Below are positions 55,601-64,000 of a stretch of 64,000 bases of DNA, in pieces (the stretch's first letter is position 1; every line of letters begins with the position of its first letter). The stretch lies in contig OX393565.1 in NCBI GenBank assembly GCA_947652115.1, positions 6,303,881 to 6,367,880 on the forward strand, in the 5' to 3' direction. The stretch comes from Blastomussa wellsi. Lineage: Eukaryota; Cnidaria; Anthozoa; Scleractinia; Plerogyridae. The translations under genes were made by a program, and so were the position numbers. The notes below the pieces were generated by a model. That model searched no databases. It worked only from the letters and a program-made list of their open reading frames with translations, and was not told the DNA's origin.

Positions 55601-57531
55601 CTATTATACAGCGTTTGATGACTTTTGCTGATGTATCTTTGCATCGACGGTGTGTCAATAGGATACAGAGAAGCCTCTTTGGTGCCTAGCTTTGAAGACG
55701 CAGGTTGTTGTTCAATTACGGTTACATCATCCTGCGAAATATTTGTGCCTTGCGGAACTCTGTGACCTGCGAAATTAGACACATTTGCGCTAAAGGCATT
55801 CAAGTACAACTGGGTAGCTTTTCCTGCTTCGGGGCGATCATTTATATTCTGCTCACTCGAATGGACTTTACTGCTGAAAAATGCATTAGCTGGCCTTTCT
55901 ACCCCTACACTACCAGGCTTTTCACCAGTATTTATATTCACAACATTCCCAATTTCTGATGGCGAAGAAAATGGCATTTCGATGTCTTGACTGTCATATC
56001 CTTCGTCCTTCTGATCGGTTTTGTTCGCGTTAACATTGAAGTTCCATGGTTTGATAAAGTTATCGCTATTACCGTGATCTGTTTTAAAGCCTGTATCGTT
56101 ACTAAGGTTATTAAAGAAAGAAGAACTGTTACTCGCTGCATTTTGAAGATAAACGAAATGGGTTGTCGGATTTGGAATCGGTGGATGATCATGTTCAGTT
56201 GATGTTCCCTCCGCTCCCTCCTCGGCGCTACCTGTAAGAAAAAAATTATGTCCCTTGCTTTGAATGTGCTCAGTTGCTTTTGTTGTGTTATGATAATCTG
56301 GTCGAGTGTTTGAGCCATCGAACATTTTCAGCGTGTTTTCTAGATCGCTGAGAGCATGGCTTGGGTGGGTAACGTTCTTGTTTTCTGGTATACGTTCTGG
56401 CGGAGGAAAATTTGTTGGGGTGTTAGTTTCGTTTTCAGTTAGTTCTGTACCCTCAGTGCTCTGGGCAATTTGATGTTGACGTGAGAAGTTTTTCTCGGCC
56501 TGTTGGATTGCGTCCCACACAGGTTTAATAAGAATCGGGCGTGTTTCGTCATTTGGATTGGCATCCGCCTTGTCTTCAATGACGGTTATATCTCCAGGTG
56601 GACGATGTTGACTGTTTTTGTCGTCCTCTTTGTCTTTTTCAATGAAGCCCATGTCGTCTCCTTTGTCGCTGTAAGGCAATGGAGTTTGCTTGAAGGAAAA
56701 CCCACCTTTTGCTTGAGGTATCTTCGCAATCACGTCTTGACTTAGTCTGGAATCTGCCTTGGTTAAAGCGCCAAGGACGTCATTCACTTCCTTACCAAGC
56801 AATTGAGATTCTTCGTTTGCCCCTTCGCTTATGCTATTTTCTACACTGGTATATTCATTTTTGGCTTCATCTGTACTAAGGGTGCTGTACGAATCTGTGT
56901 CTTTACCATCAGCATTATCAATGACGGTAACATAACTGTTGCTGAAACCGTTTTGATCTCCGTGGTCAGAATTGTCACCAGCAGTGACTTCCTCGTATTG
57001 AGGTCCTTCAGATTCGTATTGTTTTGCACCGCTGTCTTGGTTGTCCTCGAGGACTTCAATATCTTGACGCGGTTTCACTTTTATGCGTTTGCGAAGAACC
57101 TGCTTAAAACGCTCGATTTCCTTTTTGTGAAGTGAGCTGCGAGGTCTTGCCTTTCGGTCAGCGAAGCCAAGGCCATGTTCACCCGACTGGGGATTATTTC
57201 GCCTTGCACTATGGTCTCTCCTGATGCTTCCTTGCATCATTTTCAACCTTCTAGCACTTGATCGAAACGTATCTTGGTCATGATTAGCAATGTCTGGTCG
57301 CTCTTTACCCCGATCCTCTCGATTTATTGTCCCCCTTTTCACTGTATTCTTATGTGAAGGAAATTTCCCTGAATGTCGTTTCTTCATGGACGAGAGTATC
57401 CCACGCCAATGTTGTTTCAGCCTACTTGTGTATATTTCATCTCGGTCATTGTTGTTGCTTGCATGACTCAGTGTTAATAAGATGTTTAGCGTTATAAGAA
57501 ACGCAATGAAGGTGATAACGGCCTCTCTCAT
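52681..57531 (-). CDS. Secreted giant SGNH-hydrolase protein, intronless
   Basis: A single 4.85-kb frame. I start it at ATG 57531 because that Met begins a clear signal peptide (MREAVITFIAFLITLNILLT). An in-frame ATG 19 codons upstream (57588) would bury it. Numbering below uses the longer 1635-residue reading. Residues ~45-1220 are polar, low-complexity and rich in N-x-S/T sequons, probably a disordered glycosylated stalk. Residues ~1246-1450 form an SGNH/GDSL hydrolase: VVGGSISAGGG (Ser1254), AIGGTDS (Gly1300), WELAAND (Asn1329) and SSDGYHPSLLGH (Asp1424, His1427). All four consensus residues are present, so esterase or acetylhydrolase activity is likely; the substrate is unknown. Residues ~1480-1635 look like a beta-rich domain with a few cysteines. 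No transmembrane segment follows the signal peptide, so it is probably secreted. Confidence 0.9.
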   Translation of the reverse strand: MREAVITFIAFLITLNILLTLSHASNNNDRDEIYTSRLKQHWRGILSSMKKRHSGKFPSHKNTVKRGTINREDRGKERPDIANHDQDTFRSSARRLKMMQGSIRRDHSARRNNPQSGEHGLGFADRKARPRSSLHKKEIERFKQVLRKRIKVKPRQDIEVLEDNQDSGAKQYESEGPQYEEVTAGDNSDHGDQNGFSNSYVTVIDNADGKDTDSYSTLSTDEAKNEYTSVENSISEGANEESQLLGKEVNDVLGALTKADSRLSQDVIAKIPQAKGGFSFKQTPLPYSDKGDDMGFIEKDKEDDKNSQHRPPGDITVIEDKADANPNDETRPILIKPVWDAIQQAEKNFSRQHQIAQSTEGTELTENETNTPTNFPPPERIPENKNVTHPSHALSDLENTLKMFDGSNTRPDYHNTTKATEHIQSKGHNFFLTGSAEEGAEGTSTEHDHPPIPNPTTHFVYLQNAASNSSSFFNNLSNDTGFKTDHGNSDNFIKPWNFNVNANKTDQKDEGYDSQDIEMPFSSPSEIGNVVNINTGEKPGSVGVERPANAFFSSKVHSSEQNINDRPEAGKATQLYLNAFSANVSNFAGHRVPQGTNISQDDVTVIEQQPASSKLGTKEASLYPIDTPSMQRYISKSHQTLYNSRQPRPGKPAFITSQGNVQNQQQIKGVGFVSKLGVPLQVNRDNNSLLSWSKEYQSLMKKLKDLYGEGQRNPFPTQSANDRNNHAFDDTQQVMKEVSRFHSLFAGRDSDQKEIGTDKGMFFKDLKGDINSGNWGKVEKINTDRFPYIPNVNREDYRGVSSRKVSAIGSENNKEVLGNVRSIQAANKTLSIASNSSNFPNEMHKEDGANGTDNEKLENGPVVESNDNINFVNKTLVSRLLSTGNSIRLRDISNSLSNNHDGPTSHQVLLSYFGNETDLRKRLHPNDANQTKLLNANTALTGQEIHVGNNTTTTGAQSVGTTTKQVSLVSLPRGDANQTDFDLSRLAINGSIKEKEESLTKYLEDFITLVSSDVTRPSNELNGTTQSSSGGQSSSSVSKPSPETVIASEASKKENVTDLKNRVIIVVSPKSLRDLMKNRSRNSSQPAVHKGIPIMVDKEMNSTINLHPNVNETVVNFQGQYKNLPTNSTIHMQDQLLFSAKIANSSSNNGNVTVKGENDDLSMLYRDELKSLEISLSRDFMSNWIYYQRSLTAIGITPSMLRSGIANLGSPQRLKRVFKKALAGTDLNVLVVGGSISAGGGIEKDRGNVEGVYHKAFRDWWNKTVTPITASRLKINAVAIGGTDSEYFSYCIKNYMRSLPDIVIWELAANDYKRYIGRHFAPAKPLEQLIRIILSLPSNPALILANFFRGNYYKTDIGQDCPDSEDEGGKSIAQYYKLTSLSWRNVICSKKDGKELDLEKLFSSDGYHPSLLGHAQMSALLISYLKGVFEQTISQEMTLLRNRTLQSDQHDILSSLAQPMFDDPVTPKPLCWTLLTPDYDQKLRNTLPDLEFTEATGFQFANISHWPIRRDRLRCLKAIQTGAMLKMKFNVPSPENGGDYNGSYKRELAVTTHNSFGGMGTLWLDGDQNDAIIIQEQNGQRRTQVDVLTRKLTAGVHTVTVYAVQPGFCLSAVAVL

Positions 57532-57756
57532 TTCTGCTTGTTTATGGAAGCTGTTACCTATGGCGAAGCCATTCCATTTGTGGTCCAAATAAAGCCAGTA
57601 TAGAACAATAAGTCAACGAGGTTGTAAGGTTTGGCCAAGCTTCATGATTCTGTGGCAAAAAGAGACAGAGAAAAACATATTCCAGTCACTCCAAAATAAG
57701 AATAAAGACACAATCGTCCTGGACTAAAAATTTTTCTGAAGTTCAAGGACAGTGTC

Positions 57757-57763
57757 TTTTATA
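57757..57763 (-). promoter_or_regulatory. TATA box candidate of the SGNH gene
   Basis: TATAAAA on the minus strand, 226 bases before the chosen start codon, leaving a ~200-base 5' UTR. Context TTCTTATAAAAGACACTG. No other core element was assigned. Confidence 0.45.
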
Positions 57764-57799
57764 AGAACTCAAAGGGCGGCTGTTTCGTCGCCTGGAAAA

Positions 57800-59998
57800 C
57801 GCGGTGCATCCTACAGGAGATGGAATATAAACAGATCTGTTGTACAATTTTGTTGGCTGGAAAAGGTTAGTGCGACGTCGCCAATTGGATGGAAGGGACA
57901 TCTCAAAAGAAGACTAAGAACCATTAATGAAAACAATAACTTTATGTTTGCTTACTCAATGAGCCATATAATGCACTAAATAGGTCGAGTGACCCAGATC
58001 ACTTGCCCACACAATAAAATGGACTGCTGTATGCCAGCAGGTAGTAGAGCAGGTACCACAAGTGTTAAAAAGTAACTCAGTTTAGATATAACGAGTGAAA
58101 TAAGTTGTTGTTTTGTCTATTTGGCTTAGGTGCTTTGTTTTCTACTTGTCGCGGTTGAGCAAAATTGTGTGAAGATAGTCAACGCGGACGGCGACGTTTT
58201 TTAATAAAGCTGCTAAACTCCCAGTTCTTAGGTTAACACAAAAACTGCTACGATTATTTTGTGAAGGTTGGCATATGCATCGAGATCCTGTTCTTGCAAA
58301 CTTTGCAAAGGCATAGACCAAACAATAATCTTCTAAGGCTGCTGTCTTTAGTTATAATGTGATTTTTAGAAACCGAAGCGATAAAGACATAATTATGCAT
58401 TTAGACATAACATACCTGATTGCTTTTGGACAGGTTACCGTCCACTCAAAGAGATCGACTTCAAACCAGATTCACATCAATCGTGGCTCATTCTGTGCTG
58501 TTGCTCGGCTGTCGATTATCAGTGATCCAGCTTCATTAGAGTGGATTTCTTTGACTTAACGTATAACTTCGCTTAGCGCCGAGTTTTTATATGTATAAAA
58601 TATGGAATCAATTTTGCTATTGATCTCGTCATGATTAGTTCCATTGATAAAAATAAACTTCTGTCAAAATTTGCGCTAAAACGCACAAGTGGTCACGTGG
58701 GAACAGGAGGAGAGAATCTGATTGGTTTTCTCAGTCCTTGGGCCCGAAATCTTCACGAGTTATCTCTTGTTTGAAAGAAAAAAACATTTGCAACAAAAAC
58801 ATTCGACGAAATCATTTTCACACTGTTTTCTCTTACACGAAATTGTCCATCGGCTATAAGAATCAAGGCTGACCTTATTCAACGGCGTACTCTACAGTTA
58901 TAATATAATATTTTTGTTCATTTACAGTACTTTCGACCAAGTAAAATAGGGTGCTAAACTCGAGCCTTAGAGGAGGTCGGTCACGGATTACACAAATTCA
59001 AAAGTTAAGCCTAAATTTTTCAAATGCAGTCCTTCTCAACCTTCGTCACCCAATGCCGTCTTGATTCTTCTTAGTTTATTGGTGCATCGTTACAGGGGTG
59101 ACAGCTCTAGCAAACGTTGTACCGTGTGTAAATAAAAGTCCACCCGAAAATCTGGAATATCGTCACGACTATTTGAAAGAAATTCACCAATATTCCCGAA
59201 ATTTTAACTTAATTACAGTGTGTTTCCCGGAAAATTTTCCAAGTCTCCCGATTCCCGACAAAATCTTCAGATTCCCGGAAGAATTTTGTTTTTCTCCCTA
59301 AACAGCCCTTGTTAGAGTTGACACTCCCGTCATCGTTGGTGTTTTTCTATCTTAGAAAACTACTATTTCAAGGTTTCCTTTGATTTGAAAGTAATTTTAT
59401 ACGTTGCCAAAGTTGACTTTATTCGTGTTGACTGTGCCCCTTTAATGGAGTCATCATTACCACTGGAAGATCGCGAACTCAACTTGAGTTCAGAAAGCCC
59501 GGTGAAATTTTGGCGCTAAACTTGATTTAGGCCACGTGATAGGTCAGCAAAAAAAGGTGTTAACGCGACGTGAATATTCCTTTCCAGGCTGGAGCGACGG
59601 AAACCATTGCTCCCATCATCTCAGGCTTAACGCGCATTTAAATGAGGTTTAAGAGCTGAAACCTCGGTAATTCAGCAAGAAAATTGGGGAAAAGTACTGG
59701 AAAGATGAAGTTCTAATTTTCACTGGCATGTTTAAAGTTTGCTATATTTTAACAGTTTCCTGTCAAAATACTAAATTTTTCGGGGTTGTACTAAAAATGT
59801 TCTGAGTAGTTGAAAACGCTGAAATGCGAACTTGTCGACGCCACTGTCAAAGTGGTTTGGTCGGTTCCCGGGGAATTTGAATAGCAAACACCATTGTTTT
59901 GACCAAAAACAAAAATAAAAAAGAGCCTCCAAAAATTTACACCGAGCAACTATTTTAAATGCCCTTTCCTACCTTTCAATTTATCGCAAATGATATAG
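57800..59998. other. Spacer, no gene seen
   Basis: AT-rich. The frames at 57752-57979, 58359-58559 and 59098-59301 lack motifs and splice support. A decayed copy of the TAGGGAGTTTAA MITE may lie near 58180-58240. Confidence 0.4.
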
Positions 59999-60505
59999 GC
60001 ATGTACCAATATCAGGAACACCGGAACAAACGGGAACACTAAAAATACCGTCAAATGCCAATAAATTTCTAAAGATATATATATATTTAACAAATAAAGA
60101 AGCCTAAGCCATGTATTATACTGTCATAAAACACGACGGGCATTTCTCGAGTGTTCGAGTGGCTTAGGCTTCTTATTTGCTTTATGATATAGATTTTATA
60201 CGCCGCGAGTAAAAACAACAAAACACGCACGATCGATAAACTGAAGCAATTTAATTTCGCTGCTTCTACTTTCCTCTCGAACTTAATAGAAGCTTCTTCG
60301 ACAATCCCTGTAGCCATCCCTTGCGAATTTTCACTAGAGTAAAGCTGACGAAAAAACAATAAAACACACTTTATACCCTGATAAAACATGAGTTTTTGAC
60401 CAATCAGAGCGCGCGCAGAGTCCTATCTATATTATAAATAAAAATAAAATTCTGGTGTTCCGCGGTGTTCCGGTGTTCCGTGTTTCGGGGTGTTCCTGTA
60501 TTTAT
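59999..60505. repeat. GGAACACC-type foldback repeat, copy 2, split by a nested insertion
   Basis: The left half (59999-60090: AGGAACACCGGAACAAACGG, ATACCGTCAAATGCCAATAA) and right half (60432-60505: AAAATAAAATTCTGGTGTTC, CGGTGTTCCGGTGTTCC) correspond to copy 1 at 50800-50960. About 340 bases sit between them. That insert starts with a hairpin (AATAAAGAAGCCTAAGCC against GGCTTAGGCTTCTTATT) and ends with TTTGACCAATCAGAGCGCGC. The repeat ends ~160 bases before the RPN1 start codon. Confidence 0.7.
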
Positions 60506-60663
60506 CGTTTTACCGGGAGAAAGCTGTCGAAGGAGTGGTGCGAATTTTAACGGAAGTCCGCTGGGCGAATAAAAGTGAAGTTCGGCTCAAGCGTCCTCCT
60601 CTTTCTTGAACCCACTGTGGCGATTCCACGTAGTCGTCCTTTAGAATCCTCTTCCATCTGAGG

Positions 60664-61581
60664 ATGAATTGTTTTACTCTTCGCTTAGCGGCTGTTGCTG
60701 CTTTACTCCTTGCATCCTGCACCCTGGGAAAAAATGATTTTAATGCTAAGTTGGTAATAAGCGAGGTTTCTCGAAAGATAGACCTTTCAACCCAGCTGGC
60801 TAAAGTCAGCACTTCCGTTACGCTCGAAAATACAGGCGATTCCGCCATTGGATATTTTCATCTTGCTATTGAACCATCTCTTGTGGATAAACTCGCATTT
60901 GTTGGAGTCACGGTGAGTTTCCTTTTGGCGATTTCTCCTCATACCCAAAGAAAATGCTCCATGCGTGACCGTACGTGAAGAATCTTTTGTCTGCAAACTG
61001 CTGTCTTTCATGCCACGTACTAAAAAAATAAGACGGAATTCTTTCGATTAACTCACGATCTCTTTCATCGATTTTCAGGCCAAGACCGATGACGAAGATT
61101 CCAGTTTAGATTTAAAAGAAGTAGATATCAATTCACACAGGTAAACATTTTTGTTTATGAATTTCATAAAACAAACGATAAAGCATCTTTGAAACTTGCG
61201 TGACTTATAAAGCTTTTTATGTGCTCTATACGTTTTACGTTTTTCTGAAGACAACCAATGTAATAAAGTCAGGAATGTACAATTGTAACCTTGTACAGTA
61301 AATAATCCACTGATATACAAAGCAGTGACCCCCAATCAGTGAACAATATGCATATTTAGTAGAAACTTAGTTGTGCTCTATTGGAAATGCTTGAATCTGA
61401 TTGGTACTCCCACTGTTTTCTATTTGCCGATAGAAAACGATCGCACGGGCGTTGCTCTTTGAAGGCAAGATTTTTCTCTATTTTTCGCTTTAAAATACAT
61501 AAAATGGTAGCCTTTGGAATGCAATCCTTTAGAGTTTCTACTGAAACAATTAGACTAGATGTAGTCGCCCTCGTTTTCTAT

Positions 61582-61617
<36 letters not shown>

Positions 61618-64000
61618 TCGCTCATAGAAAACTTGGGCTCGTAGTCTAATTGTTAAATAGACTACGTTAAATGGACTCCCCCTGAAATTTGGCTACCAGC
61701 CTCTAAAAATACTATTCTAAATGAATACTGTTTAGCCTGCTTAGCTGGTACTTTATTTTAGAAGCATGCATGCATGATCAAAACAAACATTGAAAGCTGT
61801 AAAACCGGAAACTGAGTGATGGAGCCGCGAGGGATCTGAGGGAGGTCAGAGCGGTTTCTTACTTCGCCATGCCTCAAATCCCTTGCAGCGTTGGCACTTG
61901 GTTCACAGCTTTCGCTGCTTGTTTCAATCTTGCATGCTACTAAAATAAACCACCAAGTTGCTATAATTGCATGTATACTCCCATTTACCTTTTTTATTTT
62001 TTGTCTAACGCTGTTTCTAGGCACCACTGAACATTCAATACACAAAGTGTATAAAAACCCTGCTTTTCTCTTCACTGAAGAGAGTTCTAGTTCCGTGAGG
62101 TTTTTATTTCATATGATTGTGATTTTATTATTAGATGATTTGGATAAACATTTTAATTTTTGTTCTCTATTAACCACTTGTCTTTTATGTGATTGCTGTG
62201 ATTTATGTGATTGCTTCAAGTTACTGTTCCTTTTACTAGCACACAAACTCTTGAAGTTCAGAACCCAGCTAAAGGTGCCATTTTTTGCTGATGTCAATCT
62301 TAATTTCAACAGCCAACAAACCTTTAAAATTAGAAACAGACAAAAATATTAATGGATCGAAATATACCAATCACAAACGTGACCTCTTGAGCTGGTTAGA
62401 GTGAAGTTTTCTTTGCTGAGAGGTATCAAAAGATGATTGACAGCAACAGATAACATAAGCTGTTGAGTAAGCAGAGTTTGTATATTATTGAAACTGCAAT
62501 AATTTCTGTTTTAGTGAGACAAAGTTCTTCAAAGTAGACTTTGGATTCCGTCTAAAACCAGGAGACACAATCGAATTAGCTGTTGAGGAAGTATTTGCCC
62601 ATGCCATGACCCCCTTCCCAACCAAGATCACGCAATCAGAAAAACAACATGTCCTATTTTCTGGCAACCACTATTACTACACACCCTACACTGTAAACAA
62701 GCAAAGTACCACTGTTTCCTTGGCAACATCCTCTGTGGAGTCGCACAGCAAGCTAAAACCCACCAGCCTGTCTGATAACGCCATAACATATGGGCCATAT
62801 AGTGATGTCGAGGCATTCCAGGTGAACCCTATGAGAGTACACTTTGAAAACAACACACCTTTCCTCTCGGTAAGTGAACAGATTAATATGTAATATTTAT
62901 TCGGTCAGTACAAAATGCAGACTGCAGACTACAGACCTGGTACAAAATGCAGACTAGGTACAAAATGCAGACTGAGAGCAAAACAGATTGTTGCATAAAA
63001 CGTGATTAACATTTCATTTCATAGAAATGTAACTTACCCGGATCCCGGAACTACATGTAACCTTTTGTCATGCAATAGCCTTTCTGAGGTCATCTTTCAC
63101 AAAAGCCTGCAGTCTGCAGTCTGCATTTTGTACTGACCGATAATGTAATTCATGTATTGTATATTTTATACTTTGTACATGTAGATGTAATTAAGTACAA
63201 AAAAAATTCGGCTACATACAGTAATACACTGTAACAGCTGGCTATGGGCTAAGTGTAAAGGAGCTTATTAGCACCTGATAAGCTGGCTGGTTTTATTAAT
63301 GAGCCGACTTGCTTCTTCCTCAGCTCAGTACATCCCTGTACAAAATGCAGTTGGTTTTCTGGTTAATATCAAGAAACAAGCGGAGAGGTGCTGAATCCCA
63401 ATCTGTCTAGTCTCATAAAATACTTCCCCAAAAACTGCTAATGGAATTGAATAAGAATTGCATTTTGACTGTACTCATAGAACAGTACTCTTTTACATTG
63501 TACTTGCTTCCTCATCACACCAGTTTACAACTTACAGTAGGAACAGAATGTTACATGGTGCTTATTAATTTTTTGATGTAACATTTCTTTTTTTACGGAA
63601 TTGAACTTGATGTTCTACACATGTTCACCTTAGCCCAAGCATTTCTCAAACTGAGTATTTTTGATAGTTATTTTTTTTTGGCATTTTCAAATAGGTTCTT
63701 GGTATGTCTAGGGGCATTGAAGTTTCTCACTGGGGTAACATTGCAGTTGAAGAAACGTATCATATGAAACATGTCGGAGCTGAGCTTCAGGTAACTGTTT
63801 TGATCACCAGTTTGATATGTGAAACTGGGAGGCACAAGGCCCAATGGTTGGTTTGATGGACTCTAGATCAAACAGTCCAGGTTCGATTCTAAACCAGGGC
63901 TCTGCTTTATGTTTATGGGCAATCTGACACTTGACATTCATGTCAACTCTCTTCAATGGGTACCAGTGAATTTTGTGCTGGTAGGTTGGTAAAGTCTGCA
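60664..64000 (+). CDS. RPN1: Ribophorin I, exons 1-4 (3' part outside the window)
   Basis: RPN1 is a type I ER membrane subunit of the oligosaccharyltransferase complex that N-glycosylates nascent proteins. Exon 1 is 60664-60912 (signal peptide [20 protein letters not shown]; then [20 protein letters not shown]). Exon 2 is 61079-61140. Exon 3 is 62515-62869 ([20 protein letters not shown], then [19 protein letters not shown]). Exon 4 is 63695-63790 ([16 protein letters not shown]). All borders are GT/AG and all phases fit: 254 codons, about 40 percent of the usual ~600-residue protein. These blocks match animal ribophorin I. The C-terminal membrane segment lies beyond the edge. The first ATG is used. 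The 5' flank (60506-60663) has no clear TATA. Introns carry several repeats; no defect is seen in the exons. Confidence 0.95.
61545..61654. repeat. Palindromic repeat in RPN1 intron 2
   Basis: AACAATTAGACTAGATGTAG...CTCGTTTTCTATGAGCGATAGTCAAC is mirrored by GTTGACTATTCGCTCATAGAAAAC...TAGTCTAATTGTT around a 13-base loop. Same family as 18710-18808. Confidence 0.8.
61771..61965. repeat. Palindromic coral repeat, copy 2 (RPN1 intron 2)
   Basis: TGATCAAAACAAACATTGAAAG and CTTTCGCTGCTTGTTTCAATC form the arms, with AATAAACCACCAAGTTGC outside. It is a diverged copy of 46516-46690. Confidence 0.65.
62901..63140. mobile_element. 240-bp MITE with perfect 30-bp inverted ends (RPN1 intron 3)
   Basis: TCGGTCAGTACAAAATGCAG plus ACTGCAGACT at the left is exactly inverted at 63111-63140. 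The internal ACAAAATGCAGACT is repeated twice more. Perfect ends suggest recent origin. It starts 32 bases after the exon 3 donor. Confidence 0.85.
63827..64000 (+). mobile_element. tRNA-derived SINE in RPN1 intron 4
   Basis: The head GGGAGGCACAAGGCCCAATG-GTTGG resembles a tRNA A-box region. CAGGTTCGATTCTAAACC is a B-box/T-arm. Downstream TTATGGGCAATCTGACACTT and CAATGGGTACCAGTGAATTT match the body of a tRNA-derived SINE group common in marine invertebrates. It is not a functional tRNA, since the cloverleaf stems do not close. Confidence 0.75.

Noticed and set aside
55938..57135. Open frames of 70-126 codons on both strands
   Set aside because: Shadows of the SGNH gene, whose single frame and signal peptide are much stronger.
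63827..63900. Possible tRNA gene (GGTTCGATTC box)
   Set aside because: The acceptor and D stems do not pair and the downstream body matches a tRNA-derived SINE.

Overview
The window is animal nuclear DNA, most likely from an anthozoan cnidarian (stony-coral type). This is an inference. It rests on spliceosomal introns with GT/AG borders, AT-rich spacers, the 5' half of a ribophorin I gene, and a dense load of CR1-like LINE pieces, a BEL/Pao element, a Crypton-type recombinase relic, a tRNA-derived SINE and many short foldback elements that I recognise as typical of coral genomes. No bacterial operons, CRISPR arrays or rRNA genes are visible. One 200-base run of N (25950-26149) is an assembly gap.

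Layout. 1-7.8 kb: a LINE fragment, two TTAA-flanked inverted-repeat elements and a long foldback. 7.8-10.4 kb: a dead Crypton-type (DUF3504) recombinase gene split by a dead LINE. 10.4-25.8 kb: almost gene-free, with several MITE-like palindromes. 25.8-30.8 kb: gap, 5' half of a BEL/Pao retrotransposon on the minus strand, and its LTR abutting the coding exon of a two-exon transposase-like gene. 32.3-34.4 kb: an unrecognised four-exon minus-strand gene whose last exon is cut by a 954-bp hAT-like element with a perfect 8-bp target duplication. 34.9-37.9 kb: pogo-like element, four-unit tandem MITE array, LINE tail. 40.8-46.2 kb: two minus-strand genes of unknown function that share a C-terminal 40-residue block, the larger with a rearranged duplication upstream. 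48.8-49.2 kb: a long hairpin element. 52.7-57.5 kb: a 4.9-kb intronless gene for a secreted SGNH hydrolase with a huge glycosylated leader. 60.7-64 kb: the first four exons of ribophorin I (RPN1), running off the right edge, with introns full of repeats.

The genes do not form a pathway. The only housekeeping gene is RPN1 (ER N-glycosylation). The SGNH protein carries many N-glycosylation sequons, but linking the two would be speculation. The most notable content is structural: nested insertions that can be reconstructed to the base, and three candidate taxon-restricted genes.
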